Source of the DNA: Pleurodeles waltl
Lineage: Eukaryota > Chordata > Amphibia > Caudata > Salamandridae
DNA length: 64,000 nt
Reading direction: 5' to 3'
NCBI RefSeq assembly: GCF_031143425.1
Contig: NC_090444.1
Coordinates: 54,431,533-54,495,532 of the forward strand
Numbering within the stretch: the stretch's first letter is position 1; the number at the start of each line of letters is the position of its first letter. Made by a program: the position numbers and the translations under genes. The notes beneath the pieces were generated by a model. The model saw nothing but the letters and a program-made list of their open reading frames with translations, was not told where the DNA came from and did no database searches. Of this stretch, positions 24,422 through 36,599 are shown one piece after another.

Positions 24422-26404
24422 ATATCAACAAAATAGTGAATAAGGTAAACACAAAACTGAATAAAAAAAAAACACCAATTTATAAAAATCAGAAATATTT
24501 TTATCTTTACGATGACGCCAAAATGACAAACATCCAATATAGGGAACCAAAGTTATTACTTTTTAAAGATTAAATAAAAAATGTGTATCAAAATTTTACC
24601 TTTGGACTTAGTCACTGTTTTGGAGCTTTTTCTATCATCGTCGATGGAGGTTCCTGTCCAGTGCAGGTTGTGATGAAAGGCCGTTGGCTTGGCTCTGCAT
24701 GAGGTCCTAGTCAACTCCTAGAAGTTTCATCTATGGGGAAGATTTCCAGAGCTTTAGAGGGATGAACTTGAAATTCAGGCCGTGTCGGTCACCTTAAAGA
24801 GCTTTTTTTACAAAGTTGCTCCATACTTCTCCAAGCTTCTGGATCTTCTTCCGGGAGTACTTCTGAGTTCCTCCTAGTGTCCACAATTTACACCAAAGAT
24901 CCAGAAGCTCTGAATCGCTCCCAGGGAGTTGGGACTACAGTTCCCAGAATGCACCTGTTCAGAATCTTCAAATGGGCACTGGACGCTGGTCATCGGGGCT
25001 CTTCTTGCAGGACTTGATGAAGGGGACTATGGTTAGCTCCTTTATACCTGTAGCTTGAAGGGAGCCCAGTCCTGGAGTTGCAGAAGCAAGGCACAGTCCT
25101 TTTCTTGGTGAAGCCCAGAGTTTGTAGCTGGTGCAGTCCTTGTGGGTACAGTTCTTCAGGTGCAGACCAGAGGTTCAGCAGAGCAGTCCTATCTTCTTCA
25201 AGCAGGAATCTGAATTGTAGGGCAACTCTGCCATAGTTATCCATGGTCCCGGGTTGGTATGCAGGGGGTGCTCCTGTGAAATGGGATGCAGTGCAACACC
25301 CTCTCAGGTGACCACGTCCTGTGAAGTGTGGCAGAAATCTATCTCAGAAAGCAGCATTCTCCAAAAATCCAAAATGGAGAAAATTCCTCCTTGGAGGTTA
25401 GATCTGGCTGAGTCCCCCACTGGTATGGCTAAGTCCCGCTTAACACACCCCTTCCAGCCCTCTCCTAATCTAATCATTGGGCCTCCCATCCATCTGGGGA
25501 AGCAGGAAATGGGGAGGTCCAGTTTCTGTCCCAAGTGGCATTCCCTCCTTTGAAGACCAGTTTGGCTACACTTCTTTCATCCTGCTCTAGCATCTGCTAC
25601 AGCAGTTCTCCTCCCACCACATGCTTCCTTTTTCTCAGTCCAGGCACCTTCACACCTTATTAAGGTAGCTTGGCTCAGGCTGCCTGAGGCTGATCAATCA
25701 GGAAAGAGCTCTACAGGGCTAAATGTGGTAACTTTCAGAAAGTATTCTAAAACTCTTTCTCTGTGCTAGTTAGGTTAAACTCAACATTGGTAAGTTTTTT
25801 GATTTATTACAACATTTCATTTAATTTAGCTCATCTCTATTAGAAATAAGACTTTATTACTTTAAAATAAAGTCTCCCAATTTAGCCTAAGGAGCCCATT
25901 GACTACAATGGAGAAAATTAATTTGGCTGTTTTCCCCTCACCAGGGCTTATAAAGCACCTTTTATTAAGTCCCTGCTTATATTTACACTGCAACTAATAC
26001 TTGAGGCATCCAGGGCAGACCTTAGGGATGTTTTATATGTAAAAATAAGGTAGTATGAGACTTTGGAAATACTTTTAATTCCAAGGTCGAATTTGGGGTT
26101 CATTTTAACTTAAAAGCAGTCAGGAAGGCAAGCCTGCCTTTATATTGACACCAGGGACCACAGCAGTGCACCTGGGGTGCCCTAGCTATACTGGGGTCCC
26201 TAAACCTACATGTCCTACCATATAGGTGGGACTTATAGGTAGGTTGTCAGAGCCAATTATTATTATTCCGAATTTGCATTTACCATTTTAAATAGAGCAC
26301 TGGCCCTGGGACTGGTTAGCAGGTCAGAGTCAGAAAAAAAAGTATCAGTTAAAAATGGAGGCAAAAAGTGAGGGGGCTTCTGCAATCAGCTCAGCTTTCC
26401 TGCA
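24422..26404 (+). repeat. Repeat F copy 1, main part
   Basis: This continues repeat F after the MITE. It matches copy 2 (27,357-29,304) in many blocks, such as GAAGTGTGGCA near 25,323 and 28,222 and GGGGGCTTCTGCAATCAGC near both right ends. Its left end and the complement of its right end share a GGAAA..TGGG..ATTG pattern, so F may be a DNA transposon remnant with short inverted ends. No convincing gene. Confidence 0.7.
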
Positions 26405-27203
26405 CAAGTCAAATGTTTTTTTTTTAATAACAAATGCTTGAGGTACCAGACATTGACTTGAGTCCTTGAAAGTTGGACTCCTTCTGAAGGTAAATCTCAG
26501 TTATTCTTCCAGAACTTCTGAAAGTATTTAATCTGTTTTCAATACATGCCAATACTTTTGAAAGATATTTTCAACCTCCTTAAGCCTTCCATGTTAAGTT
26601 GTAATGAACCTAATTGATCCCATAACCTCTGCTGATCTCTTTTTGAGTATTAAAAGATCATCTTTATTGACCTGACTAACCCTAACTGGGGCCTTATCTA
26701 TGGTAGCCTTGGGGTAAACCCGTTCAGTGAACCTTTTCAACATGGCCTAAACTTCCTTCAAAAAGGCTGCATGGAGCTCCTGTTACACCTTGCTCTTAGC
26801 AATTCACCGTAGGGAATGCTGTGTATTAAATTGTGAGGGTCACTACTTGTGGCATGTAGCAAACTATTGCCTGCAGTTTTCTTTCTATGTAGGCTACTTT
26901 GCAACTTCCTATTTTCAACATAGACTTTATATGAAATAATGAATTCCTCATTCTATCAATATGACAAGTGCATTTTCAAATTCAAAGAATTGACATTCAA
27001 AACATTGAACAAATCATATACAGATTGCATATCACACTTCCATATACAAAAATATAATCTATGTTTCTGACCCAGAGGACCACTTGTTCATCAAATTGAC
27101 GGATGTTATTGATCACCTGTTTCTTCCACCAGCCCAGGTACAATCCCATGTAGCTGGGAACGAAACAGGTGCCAATCTCCCTGTCCATGGAGTGGGCCGT
27201 CAC
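26405..27203 (-). pseudogene. Penelope-like reverse transcriptase fragment
   Basis: The minus strand encodes GTCFVPSYMGLYLGWWKKQ and VVLWVRNIDYIFVYGS, the region around the catalytic motif of Penelope-type reverse transcriptases, where YIDD has decayed to NIDY. Further along are traces in shifting frames such as MLKRFTERVYPKATIDKA and KKRSAEVMGSIRFITT (26,620-26,750) and EVENIFQKYWHVLKTD. The 5' part of the element is absent beyond about 27,210. Its GIY-YIG domain lies at 20,055-20,398, separated by repeat F. Multiple stops make it a pseudogene. Confidence 0.72.
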
Positions 27204-27356
27204 CTTGCACCGTCACCAGGCACTGCTAATTACTCCACATAATGCATAACTTATGACATCTTTGATAACATCATTGATATCAGTGTAACATTTGCAGTAA
27301 AATTGTTTAGCAGAAAACTGTGCATGGTGGAGGCATGAATTATAGTTACCTTGATG
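27204..27356. other. Short gap between Penelope fragment and repeat F copy 2
   Basis: I recognise nothing coding in this short AT-rich stretch. Confidence 0.4.
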
Positions 27357-29304
27357 TTGGAAAGTGAATTGTTGGTAGGAGCAGGTACGTACCTACACTT
27401 GGCAATAGGCCACAAACAACTAGGTCCAGTCAGAGTTTCTTAAGTTTGGAGAAAGGTTTAAAGCATTTAAAGTACAGTAAATAAGTAAAACACAAAACAC
27501 AGTAATAATCCAACACAAATTAAAAAAAAAAATGTTATTTTTATCTGGTTGCACTCGACCGGGACACAGTCAAAATTGGAGGCTGACCATGATGGAGCCC
27601 AGCTACAGTGAACAGGAGGCCTCTGTCAAAGTTTTACCTTCTAACTTGGTCTCTTTCTTGAAGATTTTCTGGACCGTGGTGAAATCACATGTCAAATCCG
27701 GCCTCACTGGAGCCCTCCTCAGATACGTATTGGAGGAGACATCGGTCAAGGATTCTATATTCAGACTTAGACAATTGTGTGTGACAGAAATCTGCGTCTG
27801 GGACCAACTTGAAATTGAAGCCAACCTCCCTGGAGCCCTCCTCGGATCTACTGTGTGGGATGTCTCAGTCAACTTTTTATGTTCGGACTTCTCTTCGACG
27901 TCGGACGACCCTCAACAGCAAGTCGCTTTAGAGTCAATGTCACCAGATTGCCTTTGCAGGAGCCCCCAGTGAAATCCTGGAAGTCTGGGACTCCGGAGCT
28001 TTTCAGGGGTATGAACCTGCAAGCCAGGCCGGGTCGCGGTCGACGTAAGCTGGCTTGAGCGACGTCATGACGGTCCACATATGCAGCTTTTTACAAAGTG
28101 TAGGGATCTGAGGTGGGCCGCACCTATGTCAATGTTATCTTTGCTCCTGGGGTGGAAAGCAGGGGAGGGTCTCTGTCCAATCACATGCAGGCTACCACCC
28201 TCTTCTGTGACCACTTTCTAGGAAGTGTGGCAAAAATCAATCCCAGAAAGCAACATTCCTCCAAAATCCAAGATGGGAAAAATTCAATGTTAGAGTTTAG
28301 GTCTGGCTGAGCCCACCCACTGATGTGGCTAAGTTTCTCTTAACACACCCCTTTCTTAATCTAATCAGGGGGCACCTGGCTGTCTGGGTTTGCTGGAAAT
28401 AGGTGAGGCACAGTGGCTGTCCCAAATGTCCTTCCCTACTTTGAAAACCAGTTTGACTGCTCACCCCCATCCTGTTCTACCATGTTCTGAGGCAGATCTC
28501 CTCCCATCAGATGCTTCCTTTGTGTCAGCCCAGGCCATTTCACACCTAATCAAGGCAGCCAGATGCTGACCAATCAGAGAAGGGCACTGTAGAACTTAAA
28601 CTGGTAACTTTTAGGAAGTGTTCTAAAACTCTTTCTAGGTACAGGTTATTTTAAAATCAACAGTGGCAAGTTGTTGTATTTATTATAACCTTTTAATTTG
28701 ACATTAAACATGCATATTTAGCTCCTTCCTATGGAGAATTTGAAAATTAAGTCTATCTACGTTAGCCTATGTAGCCCATTCCCTAATGTGAAACAACTAA
28801 TTTAGCTATTTTTCCCTCAACAGGTCTTATAAAACATCTTTTATAAAGTTTGTGCTTATAGTTACAGTGCACCCAACCCTGGGGGCACTTAGGACATACC
28901 TTAGGGGTGACATATGTAAAAATAAGGTATCTTAGGACTTTGGAAGGACCTTTAATTTCAAAGTCAAATTTGGGGTTAACTTTGACTTAAAAGTAGCCAG
29001 CAAGGCAGGCCTATCTTTAAAATGACACTGGGCACCACAGCAGTGCACCTATAGGTGTACTACCTATGCTAGGTCCCTAAACCTACATGTCCTACCATAA
29101 ACTAGGGACTTATAGGTAGGTTGACACAGCCAATTATAATTAGCTTAATTTGAATATCCATTTTAATCAGAGCACACACCCTAGGACTGTTTAGCAGAGC
29201 AGTGCCCAGGACACCATCAGAGTCAGAAAATCAACAGTATAAATGAAATGAAAAATGGGGGCAAAAAGTTAGGGGGCTTCTGCAATCAGCCCAGTTTTCC
29301 CCCA
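27357..29304 (+). repeat. Repeat F copy 2
   Basis: It begins GTTGGAAAGTGAATTG and ends with GGGGGCTTCTGCAATCAGCCC then TTTTCCCCCA, matching copy 1 along its length once the MITE is removed from copy 1. The plus-strand frame at 27,532-27,972 has no recognisable domain and is not shared as an open frame with copy 1. I treat it as non-coding. Confidence 0.72.
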
Positions 29305-29399
29305 CTTTTGTATTTCACATAGCACAAAATCTATCAGCTGGATTATTATGAAATTTGGAAGTATTACATATTAAGGGGAGCAGATGATTTGGTGAGGTA

Positions 29400-29990
29400 C
29401 CACAGATAAGTATAGTATGTAAATGTTAAATTATGAGGTTTTCTACTTAGGGATATCTATCATACTTGGGTAAGATGTGCTGGGAAGCCAGGAAGCTGGT
29501 CTGGTGTATTGCAGGCTATTGCCCCATGCAGGGTAGGAATCAAAGTCAGCATCAGAATCAACAGAGCTGTATCACTAGCATGATGTGCCATATTACAGAA
29601 TAACCCCAGCTGAAGTGCTTCTCTGCCTGATATGGCACAGGGGCAGTCTAGATAATACAAGCACCGTTCGTGTCACGCTGTATCAGAGGTAAAGGCTCAC
29701 TGCTATGATACGTCTGCAAATGAAGAGCTGTCTGACAGTCATAATACTGTGGCATCATTTTCTGTGTGCTTAGCCTTGGATGAAGTGTACAGACTGGATG
29801 GCAACAACTCTTACAAGAAACTATGTGCATGTACAGTGATTTCTCATTGTAATATTGTATGAGTGAAAAGGCTTTTAAATGCTCACCATCAGAAAAGAAA
29901 TTCTAAGTTAAAAAATGCATTTTAAAATGCAGGAACTAAACAGGCTTTTTTGTGGGTTTACCATACCCCTCTCTTGGCTGTGATTGACTA
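29400..29990 (-). repeat. Probable 3' LTR of the older endogenous retrovirus
   Basis: Two blocks recur in order at 37,500-37,630: GTGCCATATTACAGAATAACC..TGAAGTGCTTCTC here against GTGCCATGTTCCAGGATAACC..TGAAGTGCTCCTC, then CTCACCATCA..GCATTTTAAAATG. A spacer of about 245 bp between the blocks is missing in the other copy. Boundaries are not certain because target duplications and terminal TG/CA could not be fixed. Confidence 0.45.
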
Positions 29991-30526
29991 CGCTCAAGCT
30001 AAAATAAAATATAAAGAGTAGTCCTAAAATGTGTATTTCTAATGAATATATCAAAGGAAAAAAAAACAGTAAAAAATATAAGCAAATGAAAGCCATAACA
30101 AATATGCCAATTAAAAGCTGATAAAACTAATACCAACTATTTGCTTACAAACAAGGGGCTGAATCAAATTGCTCTTCTGTGACGTTTGGTAAGTGTTGCC
30201 AGTTGTCAATGTGGGTGATGGAGGGAATGCTAGGTGTATTCATTTCTTAAATTTTAGCCAGGCTCATTCAAGTTGTTTGTTGCCCTGTTTTGTTCAGGAA
30301 TATCATTTGTCTCTGTATTAGACATGTTCTAAACAAGACATTCATAGCCCGTACTCGTCCATGAGGTGTTCCCCAAGTTCTTAAAAAATCAATGTTATTC
30401 TTCCAATTTTCATAACCCTGTACATCTAGTCCATAAAAATGATTCTGAATAGATCAGTTTAGTTTGGGTAAAAAAAAATGTTGTTCACTGGGGAAGGAGT
30501 AAGTTTGCAATAATAGGAACTCGGGT

Positions 30527-31285
30527 CTAAGGGGTTGCGTCCTGAAAGTAGGCAAACTTTGTTATGTATGTTTTATAACTGCCCACTGGAGGTGTCTGGC
30601 AATATTCCCATTGCGTGTAATTAGAGACTGCACATGCAGAACTAGCCAAGTGTAAATAGCGATAATAGCATAATGATAACAAAACATTTGACCATAATAA
30701 GAAGAAATTCAAATACAATTCTTCAGTTTCAAATACAAAGTAGCTTTCTAATTCGGAGGGCATACTTCTCACTGTGAACACATCCCATTCATCGGAGATA
30801 GCGGCAGGAACAATGTGTCATCCATAGAAATCTTGAAAACATATGGTATTTCTACAATTAGACTGGAAATTATCCCACGCAATTCCATCACAGATGGGAA
30901 ATGCAGATATATTCATAAGAGACATGTATCTTTGCACCCTATTCATGGAAGACTGAGGTTTCAGTACCTCAGCTATCAGTTCAGGAGCAGTGAATTCTAG
31001 AAGATAATGTCCATTCAAAATTAGGAAGAAGTGAGTAACAAAACCAATCCAAATAAAGAGGAAAAACAGTGAACTGGCAATCCAAATGTGGGACCATGCG
31101 GGACTCAAATAAGTCTTTTTAAGCCAAAAAATGTGCTCCATGTAAAGAAGCATGTGAAGAATTTGAAGAAAAATCATAAATGTCAATAGGGTAAACAGAG
31201 GCATCCTGTGCAGAAACAGGGACCTCACGTTGCAAAAAGGAACCAGCAATTTCTTCCAAAAGTGTTTAGTAATACACAGTTTCAT
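30527..31285 (-). pseudogene. Possible env remnant of the older retrovirus
   Basis: Two minus-strand open stretches downstream of integrase encode strongly hydrophobic segments (for example SSLFFLFIWIGFVTHFFLI, near 31,030-31,090) and a cysteine-bearing region. Position after integrase and a membrane-spanning stretch suit an envelope gene, but I do not recognise a defined env motif. It may be unrelated repeat DNA. Confidence 0.3.
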
Positions 31286-31682
31286 TATTTAAAACAGCAG
31301 TTAAAGACTGTAAACTCCCATCTGGAGCATGTTCTGTATTGCCTTTAGCTACAAGAACAAGTAGAAATTCAGTATTTGGGGTCCCAGTATTACTTAATTA
31401 TTGTAGAGAGATCTCACGTAGAGTAGTGAGAGAAGGGAGGTAACTACTCGGATGCCCTTGTGGCCTACTGTGCAGGACTGGCCACTTGGTGTAGTCAATT
31501 GTGACACAGTGTTTATGTTTACAACTAACAAGTAGAAGCAAAATCACAGTTCTTATACCTTGAATGCCTAGGACTGACAGCAGTTCCTTGGTATGTCGGG
31601 CCTAACTCCTTCTTGTTCATAATCTTCTCTCGAACTAGGTCCCTCACCGTTGGAGTCCAGTCAGAAGATGCTGTTTGCACCC

Positions 31683-32568
31683 TCACTTCATCAGTGACAG
31701 AAAGTTTAGTTCATCCTGGAAGTCTTGTGATTCCGGTAAGACAGCAAAATATTCATTGATGTTAATAGACGTGTCTGCCGCCACTGTGCCAGGATTCTCA
31801 TGATCTGCAACATACACCTTGATGCCAAAATGGACCTGGACCTGTATGGGTCTAGACTCCCAAAGATCTCTAGGAAGATTAATTATGGTTCTCTGGACTC
31901 CATACAAGTGATGGATCCAATTAGGACGTGAATCTATTACTCTAGCTGTTAAGGATTACTTTAAATCATAGTTCTTCCTTTCCTCTATCGAATTTCCCTC
32001 AGGATGATAAACAGACGAGTAATGCACAGCAACACTCAGGGGTTCCCATGGTATCCCTGTTAGCCTTAGAGGCAAACTCAGACTTGCAAATCTTTAACAA
32101 AAGGTCAAGCGTCAGTCAATCTCTGTAGCCACACCTATAGGAATCTAGAACATGAATCTATGGGTTAGTAGAATAAATTTGAATGCACCATCTGAGTTCA
32201 GAGGTCCGCAATGATATAAATACACACTTTGGAATGGTTGATTTGAAACTAATAGTGGTGTCTGTTGAGGGTGTGCAGTGGTGGAACTTTTAATTTGTTG
32301 GAAATTGTAACAAATAAGGACATACTGCTTTGCAATAGATTTTCTGAAGTAAGGAAACTGTTGCTGCCACACCAGCATATGAAGACGTCAATCCCTCATG
32401 TGCTGCAACAATTATTTCAAGCCTGCGGTCCTGGTTGAGTATCACCTGATCACCCACTCCGGGAATGCAGGCAAAAGGAATATTTTGGGCACTCAACAGA
32501 AAGGAATATTTTGCTGGATATTTTAGGAGTGCCATTGCATGAAGCAGTGACAGCAGCCATGATGTCAT
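31683..32568 (-). pseudogene. Integrase remnant of the older retrovirus
   Basis: The upstream end encodes a zinc-binding-like stretch, AHEGLTSSYAGVAATVSLLQ (near 32,330-32,400). Further on, a frame near 31,990-32,040 encodes YHPEGNSIEER, the segment around the catalytic Glu of retroviral integrases, and then LYGVQRTIINLPRDLW. Stops and shifts separate the parts. The first catalytic Asp region is not clearly readable. Confidence 0.55.
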
Positions 32569-32682
32569 TGTCTACCCTTGTGTGATAATGCATAATCGCA
32601 GTTACTGTGGAAGACTTAATTGCTGATTTTTCAGCTTCATCAGCAGGTGAATTACTGGCAACGTGTATTCCAACAAGTTGAT

Positions 32683-33079
32683 GACCTCATTTCAACCTTG
32701 GCAGTCCCAGGACCGCCACGGTGATAGTCGGACCGCCGCACAAGTGGCGGTTGGACCGCCTTGCAAGTGCAGGTCCGACAGCCACATAACGACCATGGTG
32801 GAGCCGCCAGGACAGCACTGCAAGCAGCGCTACCCTGGGGATTATGAGTCCCCTTTCCGCCAGCCTTTTCATGCCCCTGCATTGCCCATCCATTTGGCAT
32901 GGGCAGTGCAGACGTACCAATGGACGGCACGTCACGATTTTCACTGCCCGAATTACCCAACGCACTGCAACATTACCACCAGCTCGATTATGCTGTTTCC
33001 GCCCTCCGGCCCAGCAGGAGACATGTAATGGGACCGGTGGGCGGAAAACCGGAGTGGCGGCCAAACACATAATGAGGCT
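32683..33079. mobile_element. Degenerate GC-rich MITE in the older retrovirus
   Basis: The stretch is much more GC-rich than its surroundings, with GGCGG and GACCGCC motifs. The left end (GACCTCATTTCAACCTTGGC) and the complement of the right end (GAGCCTCATTATG...TTTGGC) resemble each other and the GGCCCTCATT ends of the Harbinger family. The interior contains CTGCATTGCCCAT..GGCATGGGCAGTGCAG-type palindromic sequence near 32,878-32,912. I could not fix a target duplication. It lies between the RNase H and integrase traces. Confidence 0.6.
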
Positions 33080-33249
33080 CTCAGTGTTTGAATTACATGA
33101 GTCTTTGGCAAGCAATCTTTAAGATGTGACTCCTGTCCCCAAAGCAGTTTATTCAGTTTGGAATCTCTGAATCCGTTCAAGCACCAATGATGCAAATTTT
33201 CACTGTAAGACTGGACACAGTAACACCAATCGCACACTAGGAGTGTGGG

Positions 33250-34300
33250 GGGATTTCAGGGACCTTATGTTCCAGTGCCAGAATCAGTGCTTTTAATTCA
33301 GCCAGCTGGGCTGTGCAATTCCCTAGGGATTGTGTGAACTCATCATTTTTCATGACATCATGCACTGCTGTTGCGCAAGCAGCAGAATATTCCTACTTAG
33401 TGGCAATGGCAGACTCAGTTGAGCCATCAGTGTAGATTATAAAATCATACTGTTCACGAGGCAAAATGTCACTTGGCACAGGGTATTCTTATTTGTTTTG
33501 AAGGGATTCTGGATTCTGGAGTCTGCAAAGTAGAGTCAAATGTATAATCTACTTCGATAGCTGTCAGGGAAGTTGCCCACTGTATCAATCTTGAATGTAA
33601 GGCTTTTGTGTTAGGAACATTTACCTTTGTGACTACCTTTAAGGCTGTAACAGGGTGTACAACAATGCTGCTTTTCCCCTTGACCAATGGACTTTCCTTG
33701 ATGACAGCTGTCTAAAATGCAGTCAATATTTTTTCAGTAAGTGCAAAACGCATTTCAACATTTGAATATAAATGTGATTTTTAATCAGAAGGCATTGTGT
33801 ATCCCCTTCGCTGAAGGTGACTTATGTATAGTCAGTGGATCCTGCAATGACGCATACCACTAGATTAGTTGTGTTGACACAAGTATGTAAGTGTCTGGAT
33901 GCAAAAATGTCAGTTTGCAATGATCTGAGAATTTGTGTGTGTTCTGATGTCCAATGTGCACTGGAAAAATGTGGGTGTATTAAATGATAAAATAATTTAA
34001 CCTACTGAGCACAATCTGGTGTGTATGTCCTACCAAAATTCAGAAAAACCTAACAATGATTGTAGCTTTTCTATGGTAGTGGTAAAAGCACACATTTTTC
34101 TCTAAGAACTGTGGGGCAGAGCTTTTGTCTGCATATGAAAGTTTGTATCCCAAAAACAGGACATTAAGAATAACATTTTTTTGATTTTGAACCTTAAAAT
34201 CATAACCGTATTCGGCAAATCCCAGCACTATGCGAACTACACATGCAAAGTGTATGTTTAAGTCATCGCCCGTCAGATAGATGTCATCAACATAGGGCAA
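33250..34300 (-). pseudogene. Reverse transcriptase and RNase H remnant, spuma-like
   Basis: At 34,290-34,100 the minus strand encodes PYVDDIYLTGDDL then GYDFKVQNQK and VLFLGYKLSYADKSSAPQF, the catalytic motif and following region of a retroviral reverse transcriptase. YVDDIY resembles the spumavirus form more than the usual gamma or beta forms. RNase H follows near 33,440-33,260 with IIYTDGSTESA (catalytic Asp), one stop, and NCTAQLAELKALILALEH (catalytic Glu). Between them is HPVTALKVVTKVNVPNTK. Several stops show it is dead. The spuma-like assignment rests on few residues. Confidence 0.6.
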
Positions 34301-34511
34301 TGCTTCAGAGTCAAGGACTCCAGGACTATTCTCATACCCATTAGGAAGTAAAAAAATATCTTTGTGTACCTAGGGAGGAAAATGTTGTTAAGTTGTTGCT
34401 TTCAGATGCTATATTATGACAGAAATTGTTTTGGGGGACATTTTGTATTTTTTTCAGATTATGTTGTTCATTAAGGCAGTACTGTGTGAGTTTTGAGTTG
34501 CGAAGGTGAAT

Positions 34512-36595
34512 CTATGACTGTTTATATGTCTGCAGTCTAAGACAAACTCTTGAAGATTCCGGCAAACTATTGTGACCTCTGCTACACTGTCTAACAGTGT
34601 CAATGTCTACATCTTGTTCAAAAGGAGTGTTCTCAGTATGTGTGATATATTTAACAGAAATGCCTGCCACTTTCTCCTTTTTCAATTGAGTTTTTTGTTG
34701 TGGAAGTTTCTCTTCCTTTTTTATGATGATATCAGATGAGCGCTGTGAGTCTGTTTTTGGTTTCACAAATTCTTTGTGCCTGCTCTCGGATCATCCTCCT
34801 ATCTCAGAGCTCTTGTCTGGTAAGTCCTGAAAGGAAGGAGAAAGACATGTGTCAGTATACTGATACCTATCTGGATGTTTTAGTGTATCATGGTTTCGCA
34901 AATTATAATGCTTTTCAATGGGCTCTGGATGCAGAGATCCACCTCATGTTTTTGTTTAATCTTTATTTTTTTGTTTGTCCCACTGTTTCTTTGAGTACTC
35001 TGGTGCTTGTTTAGAATTATCTTGATTAGCTTTTGCTTTAAGCTGTAGCTAATTAGGTCCGGCTCCCAAATTATCTCGACCTTTAGAGGTATAGGTGTCG
35101 GCAATAATTTTTCATAGTTTTGACTCCTGATCCTGTGCAGGAACCTGTGTGAGTCATTGGGTACTGCCAGCAGTACTGCCTCCCCTTTAATATTGCTTGA
35201 TATGATTGAGGACACTGAGGCAACATTTTCCAGTTAGTTTCATCCCCACGTTCAGGGCAGGGGCAGCCCCGCATTTGTACTGAAACTGTTTAGCACCTTT
35301 GGCAAAACAGCTATTGACAGTGTACCATGTGTTATTGAATAAACTGCAGCAAAAATGGTGCCCCAGATGGCACAGTCTTCAATAGGAAAGTTGCCCTAAG
35401 TGGGAAGGACATGCCCAGGCGTGGGCCCCTTGCTCACTGTGCCACTGGATTCAAGCTAGCCTGGCTAATGAAGGGTGATACCCTGAAACCGGTCCCAGGA
35501 TGCTTGTTTCCGGTCCAGGGAGGACCTGGCCTGGCAGTTTGGGCTGGACTTTTCCCATGACGAACAGGGTCAAGACTGATTTGCCTATGGCTGGGTCCAA
35601 CCTGGGGTGGCAGGGTGAGCAGAAGAACGATAGATTAAACCCAGGTCTGTGACTGGGGGCAAGGGTTTGCATTGTTCAGCACTCCGTCCATCATCCTTTT
35701 GTGTTGCTAAAGTTGCCCTAAGTGGAAAGGGTATGCCCAGACGTGGGTCCCTTGCTCACTGTGCCGCTAGATTCAAGCTAGCCTGGCTGATGAAGGGTGA
35801 TACCCTGAAACCGGTCCCAGGATGCTTGTTTCCGGTCCAGGGAGGACCTGGCCTGGCAGTTCGGGCTGGACTGTTCCCATGAAGAACAGGGTCAAGACTG
35901 ATTTGCACATGGCTGGGTCCAACCTGGGGTGGCAAGGTGAGCAGAAGAATGATAGATTATACCCATATTTGTGACTGGGGGCGAGTGTATGCAATGTTCA
36001 GCACTCTGTCCATCATCCTTTTGTGTTGCTAAAGTTGCTCTAAGTGGGAAGGGTATGCCCAGACGCGGGTCCCTTGCTCACTGTGCCACTGGATTCAAGC
36101 TAGCCTGGATGATGAAGGGTGATACCCTGAAACCGGTCCCAGGATGCTTGTTTCCGGTCCAGGGAGGACCTGGCCTGGCAGTTCGGGCTAGACTGTTCCC
36201 ATGAGGAACAGGGTCAAGACTGATTTGCATATGGGTGGGTCCAACCTGGGGTGACAGGCTGAGCAGAAGAACAATGGATTATACCCAGATCTGTGACTGG
36301 GGGAGAGTATTTGCATTGTTCAGCACTCCATCCATCATCCTTTTGTGTTGCTACAGTCTTCAATAGGAGGAACCATACCAAGTGGTAGGCACATGATGAG
36401 AATCCTATATTTATCTTGGGGCTCCCGTATTGGGAAACACTGCTTTAATATGATTTTTTTTTTTTGAGCAGTCCAGAATGGAATTTTCTCCCATCTGGTG
36501 GGAATGCTACCCATAATTGCATTATTAGTGACAGGACTAATTGCAGGAACAGCTAACTGTGGCTGATCACCTTGAACAGCCCTTGCTGGGTTCAC
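34512..36595 (-). pseudogene. Gag-like / pro-like remnant, split by a tandem array
   Basis: Minus-strand stretches upstream of the reverse transcriptase are open but short: a Lys/Glu-rich part (34,512-34,766), a part at 34,880-35,215, and a part at 36,369-36,595 ending PLGMVPPIEDC. The last stretch runs directly into the 321-bp array and the frame stays open on the far side of it. This suggests a single ancestral gene now interrupted. No zinc knuckle or protease motif was identified, so the gag label rests on position. Confidence 0.4.
35388..36352. repeat. 321-bp tandem array, three units, with 16-bp flanking duplication
   Basis: Three units of about 321 bp share GTTGCCCTAAGTGG (with small changes), ACCCTGAAACCGGTCCCAGG and CCATCATCCTTTTGTGTTGC. 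The 16-mer ACAGTCTTCAATAGGA is present at 35,372-35,387 and again at 36,353-36,368, which marks the array as an insertion with a target-site duplication. The similar Cys/Pro/Gly peptides from its frames repeat only because the DNA does. Confidence 0.88.
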
Positions 36596-36599
36596 ATAA

